Origin: Clostridium drakei | GTDB lineage: Bacteria; Bacillota; Clostridia; Clostridiales; Clostridiaceae | DNA length: 64,000 bases | Assembly (NCBI RefSeq): GCF_000633595.2 | Contig: NZ_JIBU02000012.1 | Location: forward strand, 65,574 to 129,573 | Reading direction: 5' to 3' | Shown here: one piece after another, positions 36,414 through 46,800 of the stretch | Layout of the letters: each line of letters starts with the position of its first letter | How positions within the stretch are numbered: the stretch's first letter is position 1 | Notes under the pieces: generated by a model | Seen by the model: the letters and a program-made list of their open reading frames with translations, nothing else | What the model was told of the DNA's origin: nothing | Databases searched by the model: none | Program-made: the position numbers and the translations under genes

Positions 36414-37286
36414 ATGGCAGAAAGAATTACAGGACATACAGAACTTATAGGATTAATAGCATACCCAATTAGGCATTCAAGCTCACCAGCAATGCACAAT
36501 GAAGCATTTGCAAAATTAGGATTGGACTATGCTTATCTTGCATTTGAAGTAGGTAATGAAGAGTTAGAAGATACTATAAAAGGCTTCAGAGCAATGAAAG
36601 TACGTGGATCAAACGTATCAATGCCTAATAAAACAGTAGTACACAAGTACCTTGACAAGGTATCAGAAGCAGCAGAACTTTGTGGTGCAGTTAATACAAT
36701 TGTAAATGATAATGGTGTCTTAACTGGACATATTACAGATGGTATTGGATACATGGAAGCATTAAAAGATGCTGGTATTAATATCATTGGTAAAAAAATG
36801 ACCATTGTAGGAGCAGGTGGAGCAGCTACAGCAATAGAAATACAAGCAGCTTTAGATGGAGTAAAGGAAATATCAATTTTCAATCGTAAGGATGAATTTT
36901 ATGCTCGTGCTGAAAAGACAGTAAAGGATATCAATGAAAAAACAAATTGTAAAGCAATTTTATATGATTTAGCAGATCTTGATAAATTGAAGGAAGAAAT
37001 TAAGGATAGTTATATATTCACAAATGCAACTGGTATGGGAATGAAACCTTTAGAAGGACAAACTTATATTCCTGACCCAAGTTTTTTAAGATCAGATTTA
37101 ATTGTAGTAGATGTTGTTTATTCACCAAGAGAAACAGCATTGTTAAAAATGGCAAAAGAGGTTGGATGTAAAACAATGAATGGGTTAGGAATGATGTTAT
37201 TTCAGGGAGCAGCTGCATTTAAATTGTTTACAGGAAAAGATATGCCTATAGAACATATGAAAAAGGTGCTAGATATTAAATATTAA
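36414..37286 (+). CDS. Quinate/shikimate dehydrogenase, YdiB-like (copy B)
   Basis: A 290-residue near-duplicate of copy A at 24467, with about 30 substitutions. Catalytic and cofactor motifs are unchanged (RHSSSPAMHN, MPNKT, HITDGIGY, FNRKDEFYARA), so it should catalyse the same NAD+-linked oxidation. Differences cluster in the C-terminal half (for example VTDTVYAPAE versus VVDVVYSPRE). It is alone behind a copy of the aroD regulatory region and precedes an ACS transporter that is itself a duplicate, pointing to segmental duplication of dehydrogenase and transporter modules. Confidence 0.9.
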   Translation: MAERITGHTELIGLIAYPIRHSSSPAMHNEAFAKLGLDYAYLAFEVGNEELEDTIKGFRAMKVRGSNVSMPNKTVVHKYLDKVSEAAELCGAVNTIVNDNGVLTGHITDGIGYMEALKDAGINIIGKKMTIVGAGGAATAIEIQAALDGVKEISIFNRKDEFYARAEKTVKDINEKTNCKAILYDLADLDKLKEEIKDSYIFTNATGMGMKPLEGQTYIPDPSFLRSDLIVVDVVYSPRETALLKMAKEVGCKTMNGLGMMLFQGAAAFKLFTGKDMPIEHMKKVLDIKY

Positions 37287-37619
37287 TTAAGATTTATATG
37301 TGTATAGTGAATAAGCTATGTGAATACTAGAAATTGAATTATATTATGTAATTAATAAGTTACACATGGGTTGGATTTTAAAATTCAACCCAATTATAAA
37401 AATAAAACATTTAATGAGTTAATAAAAAAGGAATTTATAGAATAGTGCATATTAAAGTAGTATAGTGCAAATCAATTTTAAGTATATGAAAAAAATCATT
37501 TATATAATACAATATATTAGGAAATTATAAAAATAATTATCTGAAAATTTCAAAAAATACAATTAAATATATATAATAAACAAATTTAAGCAACTTTAAT
37601 TGGAATTGGAGGAATATTG
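37287..37619 (+). terminator. Gap holding the terminator of YdiB copy B
   Basis: TGGGTTGGATTTT at 37367-37379 pairs with AAAATTCAACCCA at 37380-37392, similar in sequence to the hairpin after copy C at 30398. The remaining A/T-rich sequence should contain the promoter of the 37620 gene. I see no gene. Confidence 0.7.
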
Positions 37620-38924
37620 ATGAAACAAAGTAATATGAACAATTTACAAAACAAACCAACTAAGAAAAGATGGTTTATACTATTTTTAGTATGTACAATA
37701 ACATTTATAAATTATTTGGATAGAGCTAATCTTTCTGTTGCTGCACCATTTTTATCAAAAGATCTTAATTTAAATCCTGCTCAAATGGGATTGATATTTT
37801 CAGCATTAGGTTGGTCATATACTTGTATGCAAATTCCTTGTGGATTTTTGCTTGATCGTTTTGGAACTAAATTAATATATGGAATTGCACTTTGTGGATG
37901 GTCAATATTTACTGGTGCTATGGCGATTACGTATAATGTTGCAAGTATAATTGCTTCTAGAATTGGACTTGGATTTTTTGAAGCACCTGCTTTCCCTGCC
38001 AATGGACGTATTGTTACTACATGGTTTCCATCTAAGGAGCGTGGACTTGCAATAGGAGCTTATACTGGTGCTGAATATATTGGACTTGCACTTTGTACTC
38101 CTATAATAACATGGATTTTGATAAATTTTGGATGGAGAGCTGTATTTATAGTTACAGGGGCATTGGGACTTTTGTTTGCTATTGTTTGGTTTACTTGTTA
38201 CAGTGATCCTGCTAAAACAAAAGGTATTAATAAAGAAGAACTTGATCTTATTAAAGATGGTGGAGGACTTTCAGATACTGTAGCAGAGAAAAGAAAAATT
38301 ACTTTGAAAGATTTAAAGTATCTATTTTCAAACCGTCAATTATGGGGTATGTATATAGGTGGTTTTTCCATTGCTTCAATACTATTTTTCTTCATGACTT
38401 GGTTTCCATCATACCTTGTAAGTGAAAAACATATGCCTATACTAAAAGTTGGAATTTATGGAGCATTACCTTACTTTGCAGCAATTGCTGGAGTTCTTAT
38501 ATCTGGAAGATGGTCAGATTGGATGGTTTCTAAGAATTTAGGAATGAGTATATCAAGAAAACTTCCTGTTATTACTGGATTATTATTGTCTTCTGTAATT
38601 ATAGGAGCTAATTATTCCAATGAGGTTAATACTATAATTACATTTATGTCAATAGCATTTTTTGGGCAAGGAATGGCATCAGCTATTTCTTGGGCACTAC
38701 TATCTGAAATAATGCCAAAAAATTTAGTAGGATTGTGTGGCAGTACTTATAATTTTATAACTAATTTGGGAGGAACTCTATCTCCAGCTATAGTTGGATT
38801 TCTAGTTGCTAGAACGGGATCTTATTCTTCTGCATTGGTTTTCGTATCTGCCATGGGTATTTTAGGAGCTTTTTCTTATATATTCATTATTGGTAAACCT
38901 GAACGTGTTGTAATTCCTGATTAG
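37620..38924 (+). CDS. MFS transporter, anion:cation symporter family (copy 2)
   Basis: A 434-residue paralog of the 32070 transporter: long stretches such as QLWGMYIGGFSIASILFFF and WALLSEIMPKNLVGLCG are the same in both. It should take up the same or a related organic acid. ATG 37620 is preferred over the in-frame TTG at 37617, with TGGAGGA about 6 bases upstream. The 12-helix pattern and length are complete. A strong terminator follows at 38951. Confidence 0.88.
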   Translation: MKQSNMNNLQNKPTKKRWFILFLVCTITFINYLDRANLSVAAPFLSKDLNLNPAQMGLIFSALGWSYTCMQIPCGFLLDRFGTKLIYGIALCGWSIFTGAMAITYNVASIIASRIGLGFFEAPAFPANGRIVTTWFPSKERGLAIGAYTGAEYIGLALCTPIITWILINFGWRAVFIVTGALGLLFAIVWFTCYSDPAKTKGINKEELDLIKDGGGLSDTVAEKRKITLKDLKYLFSNRQLWGMYIGGFSIASILFFFMTWFPSYLVSEKHMPILKVGIYGALPYFAAIAGVLISGRWSDWMVSKNLGMSISRKLPVITGLLLSSVIIGANYSNEVNTIITFMSIAFFGQGMASAISWALLSEIMPKNLVGLCGSTYNFITNLGGTLSPAIVGFLVARTGSYSSALVFVSAMGILGAFSYIFIIGKPERVVIPD

Positions 38925-38950
38925 AAAAAGTTTTGATTTCATAAAAGTAA

Positions 38951-38979
38951 ATTGCGAAGCTCTGCTTCGCAATTTTTTT
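38951..38979 (+). terminator. Rho-independent terminator
   Basis: ATTGCGAAGC at 38951-38960, loop TCT, GCTTCGCAAT at 38964-38973, then a run of T residues. It marks the right-hand end of the quinate/shikimate cluster. Confidence 0.95.
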
Positions 38980-39044
38980 GAGGTTGTAATTAATACTATT
39001 AATTCATTAAATAAACAATAATAATTTATTATTAACTTAAAGTT

Positions 39045-39053
39045 TGTTATAAT
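39045..39053 (+). promoter_or_regulatory. Extended -10 promoter of the MgtC-like gene
   Basis: TGTTATAAT at 39045-39053 is an extended -10 element 39 bases before the ATG. No good -35 is seen. Confidence 0.4.
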
Positions 39054-39091
39054 AAGATAAAAATTTACAAATAAATTAGGGAGTAGATTAA

Positions 39092-39796
39092 ATGAGAGTT
39101 TATGAAGTTGCAGTTAGACTGCTATTGGCTATAATTATTGGAGGATTAATAGGATATGAAAGGGAATATCAAAATAGACCAGCAGGATTTAGGACACATA
39201 TACTTGTATGTATAGGTGCTTGTGTGATATCTATGATACAACTATACGATGTTCAAAAGACTGTTGAAATGATAGGGCAAAATCCACAATTAAGCAGTGC
39301 TTTAAAGGCAGATATAGGTAGAATAGGAGCACAAGTGGTAAGTGGTGTAGGTTTCTTAGGTGCTGGTACAATATTACATGAGAAAGGTTCTGTTAAGGGG
39401 CTTACTACAGCTGCTAGCCTATGGGTAGTTGCATGTATCGGGCTTGCAGTTGGATTAGGTTATTATGTGTTAAGTATTTTATCAACTGTTGCTGTAGTCA
39501 TTGCACTTGTTAGCTTAAAAAAATTTGAAGCAAAATTTATTGATAAAAGTAATTTGGTAAAATTGGAAATAGAATATATGGATAAACAAGGAATGGTACA
39601 AATGGTTAATGGATATTTTGAGGGGAAAAATATAAAAATAAAAAACATTGAGTTTTTAATTGAAGAAGTAGATGGATGCGAAGATGGATGTATGAAGAGT
39701 TTATATACCATATTAATACCAAGACATATAAGAAAATCGGAAATTATTAAACATCTTGCATCTATAGAAGAAGTTATAAGAGTAACGGTAAAGTAG
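39092..39796 (+). CDS. MgtC/SapB family membrane protein
   Basis: A 234-residue inner-membrane protein. The family signature IGGLIGYEREYQNRPAGFRTH sits in the first 40 residues, followed by GVGFLGAGTILHEKGSVKGL and TTAASLWVVACIGLAVGLGY. Four or five helices end near residue 145, and a C-terminal soluble ACT-like domain of about 85 residues completes it. MgtC proteins are linked to magnesium limitation and ATP synthase control; the exact role here is unknown. It is monocistronic or weakly linked to the 39868 gene, 71 bases away. Confidence 0.9.
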   Translation: MRVYEVAVRLLLAIIIGGLIGYEREYQNRPAGFRTHILVCIGACVISMIQLYDVQKTVEMIGQNPQLSSALKADIGRIGAQVVSGVGFLGAGTILHEKGSVKGLTTAASLWVVACIGLAVGLGYYVLSILSTVAVVIALVSLKKFEAKFIDKSNLVKLEIEYMDKQGMVQMVNGYFEGKNIKIKNIEFLIEEVDGCEDGCMKSLYTILIPRHIRKSEIIKHLASIEEVIRVTVK

Positions 39797-39867
39797 ATAT
39801 CTTTAATAACAAAAAAATTATAATAACATATAATGGTATAGTATAGTAATATTGAAAGGTGATTTAG

Positions 39868-40515
39868 ATGCTATTTTGTCCTTACTATAATAGCTATTTT
39901 AGACAAGGGCCAGGATATTCATATATTAGAGTTTTTCATGCTGCACCAGATGTATCACCAATAGATGTTTATGCAAATAATGATATTATTGCAACGAATC
40001 TTAGATTTAAAGGGTTTACAGACTATATAAGATTACCATTAGGAAGATACAGAATTAGAATTTTTAGAAGAGGTACTCAAATCAATCCTTTGCTGGACAG
40101 AAGTATAGTTATTCCTCAAGGTAAAATATTTACATTAGCTGCAACAGGTTTAATACCTAATTTAGAATTAAGAGCTGTAGAGGATACTATAGAACCTTTA
40201 AGACCTGGAAGAGCTAAGATTAGGTTTGTCCATTTTTCTCCAGGAGCACCTGCTGTAGATCTTACATTATATAATGGAGATATAATTTTCAAAAATGTTT
40301 CATATGGTGGAATTACTGAATATAAGGAAATTGCTCCTGGAAATTATAATCTTCAACTAAGAGTTGCAAATACGGATCAAAAAGTGTTACTTTTACCTAA
40401 TACTAGATTTGGTCCAGATAAATTTTACACTATTTATGCAGTAGGTTTAGTAAATAGGGAACCTAAACTGCAAGTTGTAATACCATTGGATGGAAACACA
40501 TATTTAAAATTTTAA
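39868..40515 (+). CDS. DUF4397 domain protein
   Basis: A 215-residue protein made of two repeated beta-rich halves: YSYIRVFHAAPDVSPIDVYA, IATNLRFKGFTDY and LPLGRYRIRIFR in the first; KIRFVHFSPGAPAVDLTLYN, FKNVSYGGITEYK and APGNYNLQLR in the second. This is the DUF4397 pattern, function unknown, usually on cell surfaces. No signal peptide is visible: the N-terminus is MLFCPYYNSYFRQGPG, so export, if any, is non-classical (for example on the spore). GAAAGGTGA precedes the ATG. Confidence 0.85.
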   Translation: MLFCPYYNSYFRQGPGYSYIRVFHAAPDVSPIDVYANNDIIATNLRFKGFTDYIRLPLGRYRIRIFRRGTQINPLLDRSIVIPQGKIFTLAATGLIPNLELRAVEDTIEPLRPGRAKIRFVHFSPGAPAVDLTLYNGDIIFKNVSYGGITEYKEIAPGNYNLQLRVANTDQKVLLLPNTRFGPDKFYTIYAVGLVNREPKLQVVIPLDGNTYLKF

Positions 40516-40565
40516 AGTATGATCTTTACAAAATAAGCATAATGCGATACAAGAGTACAGTGGAA

Positions 40566-40806
40566 GTTTAAATTTTAACTTTTACTTCATGATATATGAT
40601 AAGTGTGTCATCACGGCTAAATGTTTTAATTATTCTAAAGCTCGAAGTTTTTAAAAGTCTAAGAACTTTGTCAAACTCGGTTCCCTCAGACAGGACTAAA
40701 GTTCTAAGACTTTTAAAAACTTCGAGCTAAGAATAATATTAAAACAATTTAGCTAATGTGATGACACACTTATCATATATCACTACATAAAAGTTAAAAT
40801 TTAAAC
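40566..40806. repeat. Large imperfect inverted repeat (MITE-like), second copy at window start
   Basis: A left arm of about 104 bases (40566-40669) pairs with a right arm of about 109 bases (40698-40806) around a 28-base loop (40670-40697). Long perfect runs include GATATATGATAAGTGTGTCA and CTCGAAGTTTTTAAAAGTCT in the left arm. The outer right end and flank match window bases 1-38, so this is a repeat family. No open reading frame lies inside, so it is either a transposase-less mobile element or a structured RNA. Confidence 0.85.
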
Positions 40807-40941
40807 TAGTAACTTCAAGTGTATGCGCATAAATACATCGTTGTAAATGATGTCGCTAAAATGATAAACATACCTAATACATGACGTTTGTGTAAGCACA
40901 AAGGATTAAACTTCTCCGTTGAATATTACCAATAATTTTAA

Positions 40942-41079
40942 AAGTCAAATATAGTTTCTATATATCGTACTGGTGTTCAGACATATTTTATCACAGGCGA
41001 AGATGGAATGGGAGTTCTAAATACTATTGAAGTAATTGTATCACATGAAGGAAATGAATTTCAAACAATACTAATATAA
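40942..41079 (+). pseudogene. C-terminal remnant of an unidentified small gene
   Basis: A 45-codon open stretch with no start codon ends at TAA 41077. It reads protein-like, including YRTGVQTYFITGEDGMGVLN followed by TIEVIVSHEGNEFQTIL. It begins directly after the inverted-repeat region, as if the upstream part had been lost through that element. I cannot assign a family with confidence. Confidence 0.45.
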
Positions 41080-41637
41080 ATGAAATTACAAATTAATTTA
41101 TGATTTCTAAGATAAATTTAAATAAAATAATGAATGATAACAGCAGCTTGTATTTGAAAATAGATACAGGCTGTTGTTAATTTACAAAATAAAAATACAA
41201 GAGGATATAGACAAGTTTTAATTCTTCCTCCTGTCAGAATAAAAGCTAGTCCTTTATTTGGATATTCGGCAGAGTGTGTGGGTTGGGAATTGTTTGCTGT
41301 AAAAATCTGCATGTATGGGCATTAAAAAGACATGTCCATATGGATTTCTGCAGCAAGACAGATCTGTTGGAGTTATGCTTTTATATAGGTTGTATAAAAT
41401 TAATATGGGTTACATGATGTTAAGCAATATTCGAAATAAAGGTAAATAAATTTTATTTTGTAAATATAAGTATTAATATGGGCAATATGGTATAATTTGA
41501 TTAAAAATATTATAACGTATGTAATGTATTTTAATTATAGTAATTATGTCTATAAAGGAAAGATGTTAGACTGATAAAAGTAGTATTTTAATAAATAAGA
41601 ATTAGCTTTAATTTTATGGTTAAGGATGTGAAATAGC
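41080..41637 (+). other. Gap before the island, gene debris and hairpin
   Basis: AACAGCAGCTTGTAT near 41140 and ATACAGGCTGTTGTT near 41165 form a terminator-like hairpin. From about 41310 to 41450 a 43-codon stretch without stop (KTCPYGFLQQDRSVGVMLLY and onward) may be another remnant. TGGTATAAT at 41488-41496 is an extended -10 that could serve the 41638 gene. Nothing else is supported. Confidence 0.4.
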
Positions 41638-43413
41638 ATGATGCTAGATCCATTGAGAATTGAAATGAGATCAGTAATTAAAATAAAGGATTTTCTTACT
41701 CGAAATCAAAGGCTTATTCCAGATATTCGAGAAAATGATAAAACACCTTCTTGGGATGGAGAAATTATTGTTTATAAATCTAATTCCATTGCCAAAAAAG
41801 ATATTGAAGGCAGGGTTCCTGTTCAGATTAAAGGTTCTGTTCAAAAAGATTTATCTCAATATACAATTAAATATACACTAGATTGCAGTGATTTACGAAA
41901 TTATTTAAGTAGTAATGGAGCAATTGTATTTGTTATTTATATGAAAGATTATGATGAGTGCAAGATATATTACAATGTTCTGCTACCTTTTGATTTAAAT
42001 AAGTTAATTAAAACAATGGGAGGACAAAAAACTAAAACAATTGAATTACAAGAATTTCCAAAGGATGATCCAATTGAGGTAGTAAATATTTTCATTAATT
42101 TCATTAAAGATCAAAAGTTACAAGGTGGAACTGTAGATCAGAGAGTTTTGTCCTTACGTAATATTAAAGAACTTGGACTTGAAACTGATGGATTCTATTT
42201 TGGTTATAGGGGTATAGGTCTTAACAACTTCACAGATGTAATTAAGTATTCTTTAACACATTCTACGTATATTTATGCACAACCTAAAGGATTTAATGTT
42301 AAAGTTCCAATTGATAAGATAGAGGTAGATCAAATTTTATCTGATATACCAGTGCCAATAACAGTTGATGATAAAATTTTTTATAGCAGTTGTAAAGTTA
42401 TACATGAAATTGGTAAGCAGGTATTAAATATTGGAAAAAGTATTACTTTCGATATCAATACGGGAAAATTCAATTATAAGCCTTTAGGAAAATTATCTGA
42501 AAGAGTAAAAGATTTAAAATTTGTAATAGCATTACTAAATAATAAGAATATAAAAATCAATGGAGTCATTTTTTCAGCAGATAGCATAAAAGGTAACTAT
42601 CTAGAAAATCTAAAAAATCAAGAAGAATATTTACATGGACTTGAAGAAATTCAATCAGCTTTAAATATATTAGGGGTTAAGAAAGATTTAGAGATGGACA
42701 AACTTTCAAAGAAAGAATTAGATAAATTATTTTTATTAGTAAAATCAATTCTTTATGATGAGTATGTACCACTTAGTGTTAATAATAAGTCTGGAATTGG
42801 TAATTTGGATATAAGTAATATAACTATTAGATTGTTATGCATTGAAGTTGAGGCAGGAAAGTATAAAATATTTAATTTTTTTAGTGATAACAATCTTTCT
42901 TGCAAGGCTACAGTTGATGGAAAAGAAGTTGCTTTAAGCGTTTATAGCTACTTAAAAAAAGAAGACTTTTTAACAGTATCGAATATAAACTATTTAAGAA
43001 TAATAGAATCAATTATTCATGCACCAAAATCAAAACTGCAAGATGAATTAGCAAATATATTAGTTTTGGAGATGTTGAAAGCTTATGATGAACAAAAAGA
43101 GAAAGATTTAGAAATTCTGAATTCAGCACAAAAGATTATGATGTGGCTTTTAGAGAGAGCTACTATTGATTTAGAAATTCTAACAGTAAATAAGTTTCAA
43201 ATTCTTAAAAGAATGAGACCACTTTTGTCGGATGAATTACAAGAGATTTCTAAAATTAAATACAACACAACTGATGAGGCAATTTTAACAGCGGTGAGTA
43301 TTTTGTTGGATAGTTTTCTAGAGGCTAAGTTACATTATGACAGGATTTCAGAAGAACGTCGTAAAGAATTTGATGGATATCCCATTACAAATTTATGGAC
43401 AGAGAATAAGTAA
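41638..43413 (+). CDS. DUF4365-like protein with candidate PD-(D/E)XK nuclease domain
   Basis: A 591-residue protein. The first 150 residues resemble DUF4365, a nuclease-like domain: RLIPDIRENDKTPSWDGEI (candidate metal-binding Asp and Glu), then VPVQIKGSV, in which QIK would be the ExK-like motif, followed by a strand region IVFVIYMKDYDE. The remaining 440 residues are largely helical and unrecognised. There is no signal peptide. It opens the island but is separated from the helicase by a 411-base gap, so it could be an independent unit. AAGGATG precedes ATG 41638. The nuclease function is inference from the motif spacing. Confidence 0.6.
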   Translation: MMLDPLRIEMRSVIKIKDFLTRNQRLIPDIRENDKTPSWDGEIIVYKSNSIAKKDIEGRVPVQIKGSVQKDLSQYTIKYTLDCSDLRNYLSSNGAIVFVIYMKDYDECKIYYNVLLPFDLNKLIKTMGGQKTKTIELQEFPKDDPIEVVNIFINFIKDQKLQGGTVDQRVLSLRNIKELGLETDGFYFGYRGIGLNNFTDVIKYSLTHSTYIYAQPKGFNVKVPIDKIEVDQILSDIPVPITVDDKIFYSSCKVIHEIGKQVLNIGKSITFDINTGKFNYKPLGKLSERVKDLKFVIALLNNKNIKINGVIFSADSIKGNYLENLKNQEEYLHGLEEIQSALNILGVKKDLEMDKLSKKELDKLFLLVKSILYDEYVPLSVNNKSGIGNLDISNITIRLLCIEVEAGKYKIFNFFSDNNLSCKATVDGKEVALSVYSYLKKEDFLTVSNINYLRIIESIIHAPKSKLQDELANILVLEMLKAYDEQKEKDLEILNSAQKIMMWLLERATIDLEILTVNKFQILKRMRPLLSDELQEISKIKYNTTDEAILTAVSILLDSFLEAKLHYDRISEERRKEFDGYPITNLWTENK

Positions 43414-43824
43414 AAATTATTGTTCATGTGAAAATCATACTATATAAAATAAGCTGTTAAAGTTTATAAAAATTAATAGGTAAAGTAGCTATCTAATTAC
43501 AAAACTTTCAAATAGCTAGGTTAGTACAAAATCAATATATGAGATTCATGTTATACATGTACTTATTACATTAATAATATGTATAAGAACTATAATAAAA
43601 AAATCTTTCAGTGTAAATTAGGAAAAGCTATGATAACTATACTTCAAGGTAAAAGTGGTAGCCTAGCTATTGATATTAAAACACGTTAATAAAAAAGTGC
43701 TATATATGATGATTATATGATGATTAAAAGTTTATATATTATAAATAGAATTAACAGTAAAATGATTTACAGAGATAATATACATATTTAGTTAATTTAA
43801 TAATTCAGAAACAGGTGAATTAAA
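43414..43824 (+). other. Gap between nuclease-like and helicase genes
   Basis: A/T-rich sequence with no supported gene. TATACTTCAAGGTAAA at 43638-43653 recurs exactly at 54381-54396, in another gap of the island. It probably contains the promoter of the helicase operon. Confidence 0.4.
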
Positions 43825-46800
43825 GTGATTGATTATAATACAAAAATCGAAAAAAGGATTGAGATATGGAAAGATAGTTTATTAGATCCTGGTAAACGAA
43901 ATAGGCTTTTGAATTATAAGAAGACTAAGCGATCAAATATAGGTATTGTTGAACCAGAATTTATGGATATTTATAAACGTATAGTGGGTAATGAAGAAAA
44001 ACTTACTTTTAAAGCTCCTATAAGTAGAAATACTGATAAAAAAATGTATGACGTATTATCATTACTATCAGCTATGTCAGAACCAATAACTGTTGTTAGA
44101 GGGGACATTAAGACAGAAGTAAGTAATGAAGAATGTAAAAAGACACTAAAAAACTTACGAGATAAATCGAAGCTATCCCTTGATGAACAAGGTATTAATA
44201 TACTTTATTTGGTATGTGGTTTTTTAAGGTGGAGAGATAAAAGTTATAATAGTTGGTTGCTATCACCACTTATATTAGTTCCAGTATCAATTGAAGTTGA
44301 GGCAATACATGCACCATATACGCTAAAATTGTACGATGATGAAATTGTACTTAATCCTACATTGGCATTTATTTTAGAAAAGGATTATGGTGTTACATTG
44401 CCAGCATTTGATTCAAATGAAGATGAAATTGAAACGTTTATAGATAAAGTTGAAGAAATAGTTAACTACAATGGTTGGGGTATTTTAAGAGAAACAAGTT
44501 TAAGTTTATTATCTTTTTTAAAAATTAATATGTATAAGGATTTAGAAATAAATACAGAACGTATTATTCAAAACCCTGTTATAAGGGCTATGTGTGGAGA
44601 TAAAAGTTCTATTTTAGGATTTGATGAAGCATCAGATGGTTATGATCATGATAGTATTACTAAACCAATTGATACCTTTCAGGTTATGGATGCAGATTCA
44701 AGTCAGCAAGATGCAATATTACTTTCTAAGAAAGGTATTAGTTTTGTTATGCAAGGGCCTCCAGGTACGGGGAAAAGTCAAACTATTACGAATATAATTG
44801 CAGAAGCGTTAGCTGGTGGTAAGAAAGTTTTATTTGTATCTGAAAAAATGGCTGCACTGGAGGTTGTGTATAGAAGACTTACTGAAGTCGGCTTAGCAGA
44901 TTTTTGTTTAGCAATTCATAGTCATAAGGTAAATAAGAAATGTGTTCTAGAAGATATAGGAAAAACATTATTGTTACCAGAAGAAACGGTAAATAATAAT
45001 GCTTTAGGTGTATTAAATGAGTTATTAGTAGAGCGTGAAAAACTTAATAAATATAACTCTGAGCTACATACAGTTATTGAACCTTTAGGCATGAGTATTT
45101 ATGAAGTATATGGTCAAGTGTTTAAGTTAAGTGAAATTCCAGATATATCATTCACTATAAATAATATAGATAAGACTACATTTGAGAATTTGAGTAGATA
45201 TCAATATGCAATTAAGCTGTATATAAATACAATCAAAAATTTAAGAATAGATTATTATAAAAATCCTTGGAAAAACTGTACATTGTCAATGGTAACACAT
45301 GAAAAGAAACTTAGTATTGAAAGTAATGTTAGTATATTGTATATAAAATTTGAAGATTTGGTTGAAAAATTAGAATGTTATATAAACAAGTATCATTTAC
45401 CATTTGAATTTAAGCTAGAAGTGATCGGAGAAGTTCTTGAGGTGCTAAAAATCTCATCACAGTCTCCCACAGTTCCTCTATCGTGGATATATAATGATAA
45501 TATAGAAGAACTAATAGAATGCGCGAAGATTTATAAAAAGACAAACGAACTTTACAAAAGTTCATTAGATGAGATTTCAAAAAATTACTCTTCAGGTATT
45601 TTGCAATTAGATGCTAAAAAAAGTGAAAATAGTATTGTTCAATCAATTAGATTAATTGAAAATATAATTAACGAAGGAAAATACACTGATAGGGAGAAAA
45701 TTTTAGAAAGTATTGAAGATATAAGTAGAGTGGCCATAAACTTATATGATGATTCTCTAACTTTATATAATATAGCATCAAAGGTCTCAGAAAAGATTGG
45801 TATTCAAAGAGATATTACATTAAATTATATTAAAGAAATGGTGGACATCTGTAATAGTATAAATGAAATTCCAAAACTCGAGGAAATATGGTTTAGCCCA
45901 AATGCAATTAATGAAGCAGAAAAATTAGTTGATGCAGGTGAAAAGATTTCCACAGAAACAAATAAAGTATTAAGCGAAATTCTAACAAAGTATAAAGAAA
46001 ATATATTAGAAATTAATTCAATAGAGATGCTTGATAGATTTTATAGTAAATATAAACAAGTATTTAACTACATACAGCATTGTAAGATGAAAGAAACTAT
46101 CGATTCAGATAAGTGTGAAGGCATATACCAAATTGATGTGCAAATATTTGCTAAAAAAGCTAGAAAAATAGTTGAAGATATATCTAATATTTTTAATGAT
46201 GCTTACAAAACTATGTTAAAAATATCAGAAAAATATTCAATGAATATTTATAGTACAATTGGTGATTTACATAAACTTAATGAATTAAGCAAATTAATTA
46301 TTTCGGATGTAAGACCAACAGAAATTTGGTTTGATAAAAGTAAGCATATAGTTATTACGAAAATCCTTTCTAAAATAAAAGAAGAAGTTAATTTGCTAGT
46401 TGACAAGACTAATGAAATCAATATGTTATGTAGAAAAGATGTATTTAATACAGATTACTTGAAAATATTGAATAGATTTAAATTGCAATATAGTGGTATC
46501 TTTGAAGCATTTGAAAGATCAAGTGATTATAACGATCAACCTAATGAAAGAAAACTTATAACACTAAAATTCATCCCCAAAAATAAATTATTAATAAATG
46601 ATGTTCAAAGACTATATAATGAGGCATATAATGCAGCATTAAATATTATAGAATCATATGGACTTAAATCATACGATACAATTAATGAAATAAATGAACT
46701 AACTGAAATATGCACACTAATTTTAAGCAATATAAGACCAACAGAAGTTTGGTTTGATAAAAATAGGTATGATGAGATTTCACAAACAATCGAAAATACT

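Noticed and set aside
36533-36883. 116-codon minus-strand frame in YdiB copy B
   Set aside because: Antisense of a conserved enzyme; the same shadow appears opposite copy A, which explains its apparent conservation.
41118-41312. 64-codon minus-strand frame before the island
   Set aside because: It runs through the terminator-like hairpin and has no ribosome site or recognisable domain.
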